Of a stretch of DNA of 64,000 nt, positions 52,831-64,000 are shown piece by piece. Below the pieces are notes generated by a model. It had not been told where the DNA came from, did not search any database, and worked only from the letters and a program-made list of their open reading frames with translations. This stretch comes from Sweltsa coloradensis (Eukaryota; Arthropoda; Insecta; Plecoptera; Chloroperlidae). Position numbers and translations under genes: made by a program. The stretch covers positions 347,966 through 411,965 of the forward strand of contig JAMZAV010000322.1 in assembly GCA_024449915.1 (NCBI GenBank). The letters run 5' to 3'. Position 1 is the first letter of the stretch. Every line of letters begins with the position of its first letter.

Positions 52831-55480
52831 TTGCCACTGAAAAATTAGTTAACAAAATGTTAATGAACAAACAACAATTAGCATCTAATTCCAAACGGAG
52901 TACGGACCAAAGCATTAACGATAAAATACAAAACTCGACGTATGGCACAAGCAAGGCCTGACATTTTCAGTTCAAGGTCCAGCAGTGGGCGCAAACTTTC
53001 GTTACATGATTGATCACATTTCAATGAGGATGGTTCAATTCATACCTTTCTCCAGTAGTTTCTCAAGGAGCGTTCATAGAAGCTAGAATTGAATTCAACG
53101 AGAGCTAAGACTACAGCCCAAGAACGTGAGATGTGGCGAGCTCCTCACACGTACGGTTGTACTACACCGACTCGTGGGCTGTAGATTCCATTCCCCACTC
53201 TTTGTTTGCATCTTGTAAGGTAGGGTGAAGCAACAAGGGGACCATAAGTTCTATGATTCACGAGCTTGAAGTGATCCCTTCCCCTCCCCCCTCTCCAGGC
53301 TACAACACGGGGATTTCCTAGTGGGAAACCGCTCCTTTCTTCCTGTGTGTTGTGTTCATAATATGAGACGATAATGTTAAGATAAGCGCCTCGCCAGTAA
53401 AATACCGATTTATTTTATTTATTTTTCAATTTTCGACAAAATAGCCGTGATAAGTGTATACTGTATTAATTTCGATGTCTTGTTTCGCATTCACACTGAT
53501 ATGAGGGTCTATCGGCTGATTGGCAACGTACACTCTGACTGCAGTATGATCAGACCCTTCGTACCAAGAGAGTACCGAATAGATTACATCCCATCCCAGC
53601 AGACGAGCGTTAGTTCCGCCCTTTAGTTTGACCGAGATCGTGGCTGCTCCAAAATATGAAAACGTGACTAGTAGGGCTTATAGAAGCAAATTGTAAGTCT
53701 TCAAATCAAGTGTCCAGGAACATTCATAGATGTATACATCCCAGAGTTTCGAACTTGTTTTCTTGTACAGTTTTTAAAGGGGTATAACCGCTAAACTCAA
53801 AAAATATATTTCATTCAGGCTAACTAGTAATGAATTTAGCAATTCACAGAAAAAATATTGGGGCCACCATGACCTCCCAAAAAATTGTCAAACATAACAT
53901 TTTTCGAGCAAGGTCCCATCGGCAAAAATCTCCCATAAGAAATAACATGGGGACGATCTTTATGCCCCGTGACCTTGGAGGATTTTGATCCAAAAAAATA
54001 TTGGCCATTATTGACGTACTCGACAGCCTTTTTTGTAAATTTTCTATATTTTGTTTTGTAATTTGGGCAAGTAGTTCGGTCAAAATATGCTGATTACCAA
54101 GATGGGGTGTGATTTTGGAATGCATATTTTTGCGTGTTTGAGGGTATATTTGGGCACAGTTTCAAGACACGATGTTATGAAGGGGCATTTTAGATTGGTA
54201 CTATGCTCTAGTGTCTATGTGGACCAAAAAAGAAGCAGGTTAAAGAAGATTTAGGAAATTTTCCAAAACACCAATTTCGCCAATTTGTGGATCCAAAAAA
54301 TTAAAAAAATCGTGTTAAATCACAGTTACAAGATATAATTTTTTAAACGGTCATTTAAGTGTAGTATTGTGCTATAGATCACGTGGTAAAAAATATTTTT
54401 TGGGGTTTTTAGCCCCTTAAGTACAATTTCCATTATTTATATTTTTTAAGCATGAGTTCTATTTTTGAAAATATAACAGTTTAAATATTACGAACTTCAA
54501 AGTTGAATACCCCCAAAAGAATAATTCAGTAGACCTAATGTAAGCTCTCGCTATAGCGGCTCGGGGGAGTGTCCCTCCCCTGTGCGTATGAAGGTTAGAC
54601 ACGTAATAACGTTATCGTGGTCCGCGAGTCAAAAAGCTCTTCTGTGGCGCACGGCACTGCACGTCAGGTCGTGGTTGGTTGTGTCGGGGGTAGGATCAAT
54701 AGTCTACGTGTCCGCTTACTGGGGGTGGTTGCCCCTGTGACGGACGGACGGGGGTGCCTGAGTGCACCTCGGTGTACAGAGAGAGGGTCAGAGTTCGATG
54801 CCAGTCACCAGCAGGACAGACAGTTCTTTCAACCAAGTGCCAGGTTTCTAGCAGGTGTTCCGGCATGCACCGGATACAGAGGGATCGATGACGAAGTATA
54901 AACATAGCATGATATAGTTAGTATTACTTAATTAAAGAAACACATTGAAATAAACATTATCCACACTGGACCTCTTCTCATAGTTCTCTACTCACGACGA
55001 AGAAAATGGTGGCTTACTGTCGGTAGATTGACGGTGTAGACTAGAGAATAATGTGCTCAAAGTTAGTTGTGCATTAGATTAGATTCATAATCGGTTTAGT
55101 AGAAATAGTCCAGAAACCCGAGATAAGTTTTTTATAATATTGTGATTCACTGATTCTCATATTGTGAAAAAATATAGAACAAGAAAGAATTTAATGTGAA
55201 AAGCTCAAAGCTGTAAGGTGATATTTCTCATTGATTGATACATGAACAAATGCGAATGGGATGTGCAGTACATGTCTTAAAAAACTGCGTGGCACAGAAA
55301 TTGTGACTCGAAATAACAATTTGGTTTGTGTCTTTCAAACAGTGGACAAACAGAGACGATTTGGGGTATACGATCCGCAAGCACTTCGTAGAATTTCTAA
55401 TTTTTAAATTTCTCTTGGGAAACCTGCCCAGGGTGCAATCCATGTAGGCCCCTGTGTCTAACTATATGTAGATCGGATTT
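52831..55480. other. intergenic, nothing supportable
   Basis: About 2.6 kb, with a GC-rich patch at 54560-54900 that is open on both strands but shows no domain. A 33-codon open stretch on minus (about 53047-53145) ends at a donor-like GAAAG|GTATGA and has no known match. Confidence 0.35.
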
Positions 55481-55484
55481 TGGC

Positions 55485-55617
55485 CAATTGTGAAGGGAAT
55501 GTCCGAGGGCTGTTTAAGACGAATCAATCCCTTGCATTCGCGAAAACCACAGGGAAAAAATTAAGTCCGGTGTCAGGATTCGAATCCATGACCTCCTGAA
55601 TCAAAATCTTACATATA
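55485..55617 (-). mobile_element. tRNA-derived SINE (second copy of the 8850 family)
   Basis: On minus, TTTTGATTCAGGAGGTCATG and GGATTCGAATCCTGAC (B box) are followed by TTTTTTCCCTGTGGTTTTCG and GAATGCAAGGGATTGATTC, then CAGCCCTCGGACATTCCC. All segments have counterparts in the same order in the SINE at 8850-9012. An (AT)n tract adjoins it at 55616-55636. Confidence 0.68.
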
Positions 55618-55639
55618 ATATATATATATATATATATGA

Positions 55640-56889
55640 GCCCCTACTATCGGTAAAACTTCGTAGATATACAACAACGTTTCGAATGCGCCTCCAGCCC
55701 ACTTTGACAGGGAATAAAGTCGAGTTGGTTTGCGAGTGAGATGATAAGTAATGCCCCCCTGGCTGCCCAAGAGTTCGTTGATTACACGAGTCTAGTCTCG
55801 AGGGGCAAACTCCTGCCTGCACGTATAGGGCAGAGGATTTTAATGAACAGGGTTCAGGTCTGAGGTCTTGAGCAAACAAACCAGAAGATGGAGCTTTGAT
55901 TGCGGAAAGTGGGGGGGGATGAGGGAGAATGTGAAATGCAGTCTTGCTGGGCAAATTCACCGAAATATATAGTGGACAATGTAAAGTGAAGATATACTTT
56001 GTTAGAAAAGAACTAATTTACATTAATTACGAAAAAAATATCCTTTTTTGACTCTATATACAGTTTCATATACATCGGATGCTTCCTTGCACTTAGCTAT
56101 TTGCTAAGTGCCAAATGTGTGTTTCAAGTTAAAATAATTTATTTACAAACGTAGTATCAGTTGCACTTTTGACTTGGTACCTTAGAAATAAAGAAACAAC
56201 ATTATTTAAAAGATTGGTTACTGTCAGCCGCTGTCTTACAATGCATTATTTGTTATATTTGCGTGTCTCTTCTATGTAAATATTCAACATCATTTTGAAG
56301 AATGACAGTTAGCTATAATAGTGATAGCAAATATCAGATCATTCAAAACTGAAACTATTCGTAGTCAGTTACAGTTTCTCATGCTAACGTTTCTACACCA
56401 TGTGAAAGGAAAATTGATCGATATCCATCTCACCTCACAATTCTCGGAAAAGACAAAAGTATAGTTCCTTGAAATATTGAGCGTCTCACGAAAGTTTGTG
56501 TGTAACTTAGATGATCGAATGCTGAGCAGACTCGAAAGAAATATGCGAGGAGTATAAGTATATGGATTCAAGCACGTACTCACAGTAAATATCTGCATGT
56601 TCAGCTTTTGAGTGTTGAGAAGCTAAGGTTAGCTTTATGGGAGATTTGTTCTTTGAGAATCGTTTGCAGGGATTGGAAATCGTTTAGTGTAAAACCTCGA
56701 ACTACTGCAGTAGACACGTTGTGTTTTGAGCACTGCTCATGTTTGCCACATCTCCAAATAATAAAACACATGAAAATATGAAAAATGATATCAAGTTGAA
56801 CATCCCCGCAGCGCAAGCAAGAAGGGGTTAGATTAGACCCACACCGCACTATATATGCGCATATGAGATGAGGGCGTCGCAGAGCCTAC
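55640..56889. other. intergenic, nothing recognised
   Basis: AT-rich sequence. Short open frames at 56365-56849 (minus) lack domains and codon regularity. A small perfect hairpin CACTTAGC...GCTAAGTG occurs at about 56090-56110. Confidence 0.4.
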
Positions 56890-57052
56890 CCCATGACATG
56901 CACTTGTGTGACTTGATGCACTCGTTCAGCCCGGTCAGCACGTAGTGTGCTTCGAGCGAAATACACCCAGGGGAACATTGATTGGCTTCGTCGGCAACTA
57001 TTGACCCTAAATGGTTGACGGCGAGAACGATCTCACCCCCGCATTTCAACAT
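56890..57052 (-). CDS. unassigned coding-like exon
   Basis: The minus strand reads MLKCGGEIVLAVNHLGSIVA, then ANQCSPGCISLEAHYVLTGL and NECIKSHKCMSW. It ends at a good donor, TGGG|GTAGGC. GC content is higher than its surroundings and codons look protein-like (CTG, ACC, GAG, AAG, TGC), while neither neighbouring frame on plus stays open. I do not recognise the family. It has six Cys in 54 residues. It could be a first exon starting at the ATG at 57052, or an internal exon with an unseen acceptor. Whether it belongs to the phosphatase gene (same strand, 9.6 kb upstream) is unknown; it does not resemble the N-terminus of known PTPN9 proteins. Confidence 0.45.
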
Positions 57053-57133
57053 TTAGGGGAACGAAGAGAACAGAGCTGATATTATGTTCGAGAATGTGTG
57101 GCGCTGGAGGCATCGAGTGTGGAAGAGACTTCA

Positions 57134-57591
57134 GGTCTGTTCGTTGGACCTGCTCGACTTTGCTCTAAGATCACTTTAGAGTAGGTTGAATTTAGGCCAC
57201 ACCCACGCTAGAGGAAGTTTGATCACATTACTCTTGTTTTTTTGAGACGAACACATTTTTGGAGCAAAAATCGACTCTAATCTGCTCTAAAAAAAATATC
57301 AATCCAAAAAGAAAAATTTCGTTCGCATTTATTGGCAAAATATTATTCACACTTCCAGCAAACGAGGAAGCCATTTTTATTTAAATAACACGCGTAATTC
57401 GCTATTAAATCGAACTTGCTCTAACTCGCTCCTCCTAAAATATCAAGAATACGAAAATCATGATCTTTCTGCTCTAGATCAAGTTGCTCGAGTCCAAAAA
57501 ACGCAATTCGAGAAAGTGATCTCGTGAAACGAACGGCTATTTCGTTATCCGAACAGATCTGAGCAGTTAGAGCAGGTCCAACGAACAGACT
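57134..57591. mobile_element. MITE-like element (458 bp)
   Basis: Left end GGTCTGTTCGTTGGACCTGC and right end GCAGGTCCAACGAACAGACT are complementary for about 21 bp. A possible 4-bp duplication ttca flanks it (57130-57133, 57592-57595). The interior has secondary symmetries (CTCTAAGATCACTTTAGAG; GAGCAAGTTCGATTT on minus). The minus frame at 57421-57693 overlaps the right end and a G-run, and is not credible as a gene. Confidence 0.65.
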
Positions 57592-57769
57592 TTCATAAAA
57601 CACGTCCGGAGGGGGGGGGGGGGGCACATGATAGTGATGTCGCCTCTTGCCGTATGTTTGATTTTTATTCGATGACTCGACATATACTAGCAACCAAATA
57701 GCGAGTTTGTTGATCGATGTCTGTTAATTATAGATGATATATTCGAGACGATGTGAAGTGAGGTGAAAA

Positions 57770-57870
57770 ATGAGGATGAAACAACGGGATTCGAACACAC
57801 GTCTCTTGGAGAGGAGTAATACGCATCGGACCAGCGCTCTAAATGTATATATGAGCCACTACGGGAAGCA
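57770..57870 (-). mobile_element. tRNA-like sequence (SINE head or tRNA relic)
   Basis: On minus, TAGTGGCTCATATATACATT and TTAGAGCGCTGGTCCGATGC resemble D-arm/A-box and anticodon-arm regions, then GTGTTCGAATCCCGT is a near-perfect B box. The long insertion between A and B boxes and the lack of a paired acceptor stem argue against a working tRNA gene. Confidence 0.5.
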
Positions 57871-57984
57871 TGTGCCAAACGAATCCCAGTTACTTATTGT
57901 TTTAAATTAATTATTATGTGGAATTACGTAGGCCTATAAGGTCTAAACTTCAAATGCCTACCAAGTCAGAACTGATGTATCGTG

Positions 57985-58042
57985 CTACAAAACTCATGGC
58001 ACGATCCATCGTCTATCAACGACTTTGGCGTCTCCCGAATTT
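57985..58042 (+). mobile_element. solitary Helitron-like 3' end
   Basis: CGTCTATCAACGACTTTGGC followed by GTCTCCCGAATTTAG matches the 3' end of copy G and the arms of the 25497 palindrome, with a mutated terminus. The extent to the left is not clear. Confidence 0.5.
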
Positions 58043-61000
58043 AGAAAAGCCATAAGCAAAGCACCCATTTTGTTCTTGTGGCAACAGGGATGTTTGGATT
58101 ATAATTAACGTTTTTTTTTAGGGGGAAAAGGGTTGATAATGACATTTTGTAGTTACTAATGAGGGGGAGGGGGAGCACAAATCCCACACTTTTTATACAA
58201 CGACTACATAACAATACGCGCTGGTGCTTCATGTTACATCCATAATTATTATCACCCTCCGAATCGTTATTTTTCTATTGTTATCACCAAGAGGAGACTC
58301 TGACGCTATACAGATTCATTTCTATCGCGTTTCAATGAAATACTATCACAATGCAATTATAATCACAACCTGATATAATCAGATTTGCGTTCTGAAGTAC
58401 AATTTAGTTCGCTGCCTACCAGGACAGAATTGCCAGTGCGGGATATTGTTCGGATTTCAACGCCCATCCCATGCAGGCAATACATTATATCAACGATCGA
58501 TTAGAAATAATAATGTAACATTTGGCAGGAATAGAAATAAAATACAAAATAACATTTAGATCTAGATCTATTTAAATCTTGCAACACAAAAACGAAAGAA
58601 ATGTACTGTTGCGATATTGAGAGATCCGATGCCCCGAGAAAATAAACGAACTCAATAGATTCGAAAGAAAACCTGCGTTGATTTATAAATGAACAGCTTC
58701 ATCTAAAATATCTGGAATACCCCGGGGTCTTGACCCTTTCACGCTGATAAATATATTTGTTTCGTCCGGGTTTTATCATTGCGTCCCGGTCCCGGGCTGG
58801 ATGCGACACTAATCAAGCGGCTCCCTCGGGATAACGAGGCTACGCGACCGCAACGAAGGTGACATTAGGGTGAGGGCAACGATACCTTCTCTTCTAAATA
58901 TAATTACTGAGTAACTAATGTTGGTTCCCGTCATTGCGCCGAGTGGAAATAAAACAACACGACCGGGCTATTTAGAAAACAAGGCGAACGCAAACATCGC
59001 GGTTCTTACGCAGTAAACGTGCGAGAAGGCGTTGAACATTATTGTAGAAATATCCTTTAGACTTAATAATATTTTAAATTCACTTAGAGAATAGAGATGT
59101 ACAGTGTACACGACGAGTACCATATCTTTTGATTACTATTCCCAGACAAAATTACACGAGTTTCAATAGCTGAGCAGCTGATTAGTTGTGAAATCAATAT
59201 AGCACTACCATCCCCATCAAAATATACCACAAAGGAGGAAACGCTGGGCCAGCAGTAGAGCTATAGAGTCAAAGAGCTATCGCGAAACTATTGCAGAGTA
59301 CACACGTGATGTGAATGTGTTTGAAAACTACTACGCAATCACAGCAGAATAACGTGTACAATAATACAACATAATAATAATAATATGTTAACTCAAACAT
59401 GTCAAGACATCATACAAGAATGCTACACGAATGTTACTATGGAAACAAACAAATTATAGATGAATACACCAAGAAATTTGAAGCTAACTACAAGATACAG
59501 CCAAATGCAATAATGTTACTTCGAAAGGCGGAGCACACGAATTGGTTTATTTCAAAAGTGGGATAAAGAAACGTCATAGTTGGCTCTGTAGTCTGGTCTA
59601 GTCTGGTCTAGCTTCCACCCACGTGTTGCTGTCAAACATGTTTGCTGGCAAGACAGAGTGCGAGCAGCAATCAATACCACGTCCCCTCCCCCTTCCCAAC
59701 CCTCCCACCTGAAGATGAGATTATAGGGAGCACGGCAACAGCAGAGGGGGAGATCAAAGGCCTCCTTCCTGCACGGCACACGGTTTGCGACTGCAGAAGG
59801 GCGAGTGCTTTGCATAGGATATCAGAGCAATCCACTCACTGCTGCATAATTAGTTAATTAGAAGGGATTCCGTTTGCACGGGGGCGTTCGTTTAGTTATT
59901 AATAATGAAATGCTCGCAGATTGAATCGCTGATTTTGAATCACGATATTTTTGCATTGTCTGGGTGGATCATTCTACGGCGCTGCAATAAAAGTCTTTAA
60001 AGTTGGCTGAATGAAAGAGGACCTTTAATTAATTATAATATGACAACATTGTTTTTGTTTTTGTTTAATTTCGTGGGTGTGACATAACCTAACTATATCG
60101 GCCATTACATTAATTTGTTTGGACAATAGAGTACAGGCGGTACAAAGCCCGCCATGTTTCTTCGTCTTTCAAATTATCAGAGCCTCAGAGGCCGATATTT
60201 ACTTCTGTATTTTTCATCAAACTTTGTGTGAGTACGAAGATTGTGTAAAAAAGTAAAACCACTAAAAATGTCCCCCTAAAAATGAAGGCTGAAAGGAGAC
60301 AATGTCTAATACAACAGTTTCAACCAGGAAATTGGGTACGGTGCATGAATGGCTTTATCTGTAGAGAAATTCCGTTTCAACCCCTTCCTTACCAGACGTA
60401 CAGATCGCATCTGACAGTCTACTATTGTTCTAGATAATTGGTTCGTTGCCACGAAACACTGGGTTGACTAACATAAACACAGGGTCCTCGTCTATAGGAG
60501 AGGATGGACCCCTTAGTTTTACCGATACTCTCGACAGACGATCAGCCTTGAGACAATATTGACAAGGCAACTCGGCGGTGTTTCGTGGATGGTGTTGGCT
60601 AGCTTCCAGAAGTGCCAGAAAAGCCACAGATAAGTGACACCTTGCGGCGATATTGGCACTTGACAAGACTGGGAGTGGACATATTGGCATGTAGCACATT
60701 TCGAACATCTGTATACTATGTGAATACCATTTGTATACTTCTTTCATCACGAGACGATAACGTTCCCTGTGGTGGTGTTTGCAGGATCAGGAAGCGCACT
60801 AGACCAAATCGCTGAAGATCGGACCCTCTAGGAACCGGGCTATATCGAACAAAAGAAACCGGTTCCTATATCTATCCATAGAAGGTCCGATCCCGTGCCT
60901 ATATCAGACATGTAGTGCGCGTTCAGCTTTAGAGCTTGCGGAAATACGGTCAAATAGGTTAGGTTATGAGACAGGTTTCGCGTGGAAATTATTGGCTTTG

Positions 61001-63860
61001 GAAAGAAGAACAATTTATCATAAAAGCAACTGAAACCATAAATAAATTGTTGTGGTTCACAACATAAGTAGGGTTAAACTTGTAACTACGATTTTTATTT
61101 CACGTCCCTTCACAATTATTGTGTCCTTGTATTGGATCACAGCCCGCTACCGGCTTCAATGTCCTTGTTTTTAGAAATGACAGAATCTAGAGGTATTTTT
61201 GAGTTTTGATTATATAAAAAAAAAAAACACCAGGATAAACCTAGACTACACATGGAATATATCTCATCACCGAGGATACCAGAGACAACCACCACCACCA
61301 CGTTAGCTTCGAAACCCGAGAGCTTCCTCCACTGATTCTACAGCTTTATTTGTTAAGTATGTCACATTTCACGCCTCGATCCGGATGTAGGACGTTCCAA
61401 GGAGAGTATATTCGGAGTTATACGAATCGGAAAGCACCAGTATACGGCTCTTAGAATGCGCGATCCCGTGGAATTGAAGCGAGGTGACTTACTAGCGGGG
61501 AATGCGTTTCCAGAATCCTCAAATTAGTTTTCCGTTGAATGGAGAAGCCGAGATTACACAGAGCAAAGGGTTATTAGAGTCGGGTTTTAAATCTTGCTGG
61601 AGTCGGGATGGTTTATGAAGCGAGGATTGCCTAGTTTGACGGAAACCGCCAGAAAATGAACGATGCTGGCGAGACTCAGCCACAGTCTACTCAAGCTCAA
61701 GTTTTGATTGTCGGGGGGAGGGGGGGGGGGGTGGTTCGAAGTTTTTCGGTCACTCAAATATATCTGAATGAGTCACCAGTAACAATACGGTTAAGTTATG
61801 GGTGGAGACAAAATATCTTGGAAAAGTTATTTTGATTTGGGCTACAGCGCGGACGCTACGTTGCCGAGCAAAATACACTTGTGTTCAATGGTCATCACGT
61901 TAGCTCGCTCGTCCATAACTCTGCAGGGTTGCCAAATCCTCACGTTCTACCTCGGGTTATACCCCAACTGCCTCAGCGATACCCATGGGATCTCATTTGT
62001 AGTTCATTTCATCGGGAAACGCTTTCCGCAAAGTGCCATCCATGCAATTCTGAAATACATTGACTCAGATCACCATGTTCGTTCGAGAAGATAAAATTCA
62101 AACATTGAATGCAGTCTATTCTTGCATCCCTTTACACCCCCATCATTTCGAAAAGTACCTTCTAAAGTCAATTTACAGCCGCAGCACTAAAACTGAAAAC
62201 GCAATTTCGTTACAACATCTCTCGCATTTAGTAACTAGATTTCACTGAAGCGCATTCACACCTAATTGAACCGTTGAAAAACGGCCATCACCCCTCGGTT
62301 TTCCAGAGCGAGCACTCTACAGGCTACACCACAACGGAACTACGTTTTATACTCTCATACAAGAGAGATTTATCGGTTTTCGATATAAGCCTATAGTAGC
62401 GATTACTACGACGTCGCACAATGGAAAAGCTAAAGCGTTGTAACAGCCAATTTGTACACCTCACGCAGCGCTTCACACGTGACACACAAACAGCGAGTTT
62501 ATCAATTTGCTGCCCAGTAAACAAATTCTCAACCACAAAATTTGTTTCCAACTTCGACGAGAAGAACGAAATAAAATTGCAACTACTGAATGTTCAAATC
62601 ATCATCAAGAATGTGCTTAGCGTATACTTTTAGAAGACAGGTGGCAGCAGTGGTACTTTTCAACAAGGGTAGGATACTTGAAACTTGCAACTATGTTTTG
62701 TGTTCTAAGAGAAAAAATATAATTGTGTATTGTAAGATAATAATGTAGGATACTTCTGGATAATAGCAGTTAAAAGAGCTATGGAAATATAGCCAGTCTT
62801 GCCACAAGTTAATTGCTTCCGGCAAAATTATTACGGTATCATTTATATACATATTTTTTAATCTCTCCAACTATTATATTTTATAAATTTAGAACAGTGT
62901 TCCTTTCTCTAAAAAATTCTTGTAAAATCTCTAAATGAGGCAAATTAGACCTAAAAATATTTATAAAACAGGTTATTTTGGGTTGGAGGCTTCACCCCTC
63001 CAAAATCCTCCATCGGCGTGATCACAACACTACGCCGCACATTATGTGATACGTTCAACCAGCAAGTAATTGAAACAAACGCCAAATTTCAGGTGAAATA
63101 AAATCATGCGCAGGGTAAGAAAAAATGATCAATATCACCTAAGCCATGCGGCAGTGCGGTGTTCAGCAGTACCAGGAAACCCCCCTACTTATATAGCACG
63201 GGTTAGATTGTGGGAGCTGAGTCACACGTGGAATAACTTTACATTGGGACGTACGTGTGTTCGTAGTCTAACAAATCGATTGGCCGTGGTCGGTTAGAGA
63301 CCTTGCTCTGCATGGTAAATCATGTGCTGCAGTCTTTGGAGGCACGAGTCATCGGGCTTGCGGTCTTTTCAGGGCACCGTCAGGGGAGCGCATTTCTTTT
63401 AGAACTCAAGAAACCGCAACTAACTTAAAAGTTCAACTTCATGGGAGTTTTAAACAAATTAAACACTTTCTTTTAAAAATATTGACACTGTTTTTAAATT
63501 TTCTATTTTTCTTGAATTTCCAACAAATTTAACACTTTTTTTAAAATCATAAACACTTAACCGAATTTAGAAATAGACATATACATTTGAAAAAAAACAA
63601 CAATTTACAGTCTAAAAAAACAAAGTTAAGTAAATCTGATACTTGGTTCCAAATTTTATTGTTGGTTTTGATTTAAAAAATGTTTTACTCTCATTTTAAT
63701 TTCAACCCCATTTTTTAATTATTACCGATTAAATTTTAATTGATTTATTTGGACGTGCAGAAGAAAATAAAGCAGGTTTAGTCCCACCATTGATTTACTC
63801 TTGTCCCCAATGCACAAAATAACTATATATGTGTTTATATATATTGTGTGTATAAGTAGA
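58043..63860. other. intergenic, mostly featureless
   Basis: About 5.8 kb without recognisable exons. Contents I can name: the hairpin at 60817-60892, G-runs near 61716-61730, and a decayed tRNA-like patch near 62290-62335 without a B box. The minus frame at 60430-60750 (106 codons) has no recognised domain. Confidence 0.4.
60817..60892. repeat. 76-nt two-stem hairpin
   Basis: GATCGGACC (60817-60825) pairs with GGTCCGATC (60884-60892), and AGGAACCGG (60830-60838) pairs with CCGGTTCCT (60859-60867). The stems are separated by unequal bulges of 4 and 16 nt around a 20-nt loop. Both 9-bp stems are perfect. Confidence 0.75.
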
Positions 63861-63879
63861 GTGTATGCCACTGGGTGTC

Positions 63880-64000
63880 AAGATGGCGGCCAATTAATTA
63901 TGCAAATTTTAATTATGCAAATTTTTTAATTACCCCTAATTAATTTTTCTTTATCAAATTTTTATAATTTTATGCAAATTTTAATTCATGAATAAATTTT
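63880..64000. repeat. AT-rich direct repeats
   Basis: Repeated AATTATGCAAATTTT and related words continue to the window edge. It may be the start of a larger repeat cut off by the window. Confidence 0.5.

Noticed and set aside
53100..53165. CACACGTACGGTT near 53147, resembling the 3' strand of group II intron domain V
   Set aside because: The opposite strand of the domain does not match the conserved catalytic triad and tetraloop, no intron-encoded protein is nearby, and nuclear animal genomes rarely hold such introns.
54617..54905. Open frames on both strands in a GC-rich patch
   Set aside because: Neither has a known motif; GC-rich sequence is open by chance. A B-box-like GAGTTCGATGCC near 54790 hints at an old SINE but no A box was found.
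60430..60750. 106-codon open frame on the minus strand
   Set aside because: No domain or similarity I recognise and no supporting splice signals.
1..64000. CRISPR arrays, bacterial operons or phage modules
   Set aside because: No regularly spaced direct repeats with unique spacers, and no ribosome-binding-site-led tandem genes; splice sites and retroelements show a eukaryotic nuclear genome.

Overview
This is nuclear DNA of an animal, most likely an insect. It is AT-rich and intron-rich, has no operon-like packing, and is full of degenerate transposons. Two observations suggest arthropod and perhaps hemipteran, at low to moderate confidence: BEL/Pao and Gypsy LTR elements with typical arthropod architecture, and tRNA-derived SINEs whose body contains the 'CCGAGGTTTTCC...GCGAATGC' type of sequence common in insects. 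I did not identify a species.

One host gene is clear. Eight coding exons on the minus strand (33130-47313) join in frame, with good splice sites, into the last 504 residues of a PTPN9/PTP-MEG2-type protein tyrosine phosphatase: the second half of a CRAL-TRIO (SEC14) lipid-binding domain, an acidic/Ser-Ala linker, and a complete catalytic phosphatase domain. The exons for the N-terminal part must lie further upstream, right of 47.3 kb or outside the window. I could not find them. A lone coding-like exon at 56890-57052 (minus) could not be assigned.

Almost everything else is mobile DNA. From 1 to 12 kb there is a family of short Helitron-like elements (Helentron/HINE architecture: an inverted repeat at the 5' tip whose partner lies about 30 bp inside the 3' end, a small 3' hairpin, a CTAG 3' end, and internal tandem repeats of about 160-170 bp). 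One copy sits inside another, and a hAT element sits inside a third. From 12.2 to 23.9 kb there is a BEL/Pao retrotransposon (742/736-bp LTRs) split by an antisense Gypsy element (206/203-bp LTRs, 5-bp target duplication gatgg). From 25 to 29.4 kb there are SINEs, a palindrome made of two Helitron-like 3' ends, another hAT copy, and a 1.38-kb fold-back element with arms of about 640 bp. The phosphatase introns hold a three-element hAT nest at 35.6-38.1 kb, two HINE copies, a SINE, a LINE tail and another hAT. From 47.3 to 64 kb the density of recognisable features falls: a few SINEs, two MITE-like elements, a strong hairpin and long stretches in which I see nothing.

Most of the insertions are dated relative to each other by nesting and by exact target-site duplications visible in the sequence. 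No CRISPR arrays, rRNA genes or functional-looking tRNA genes were seen.
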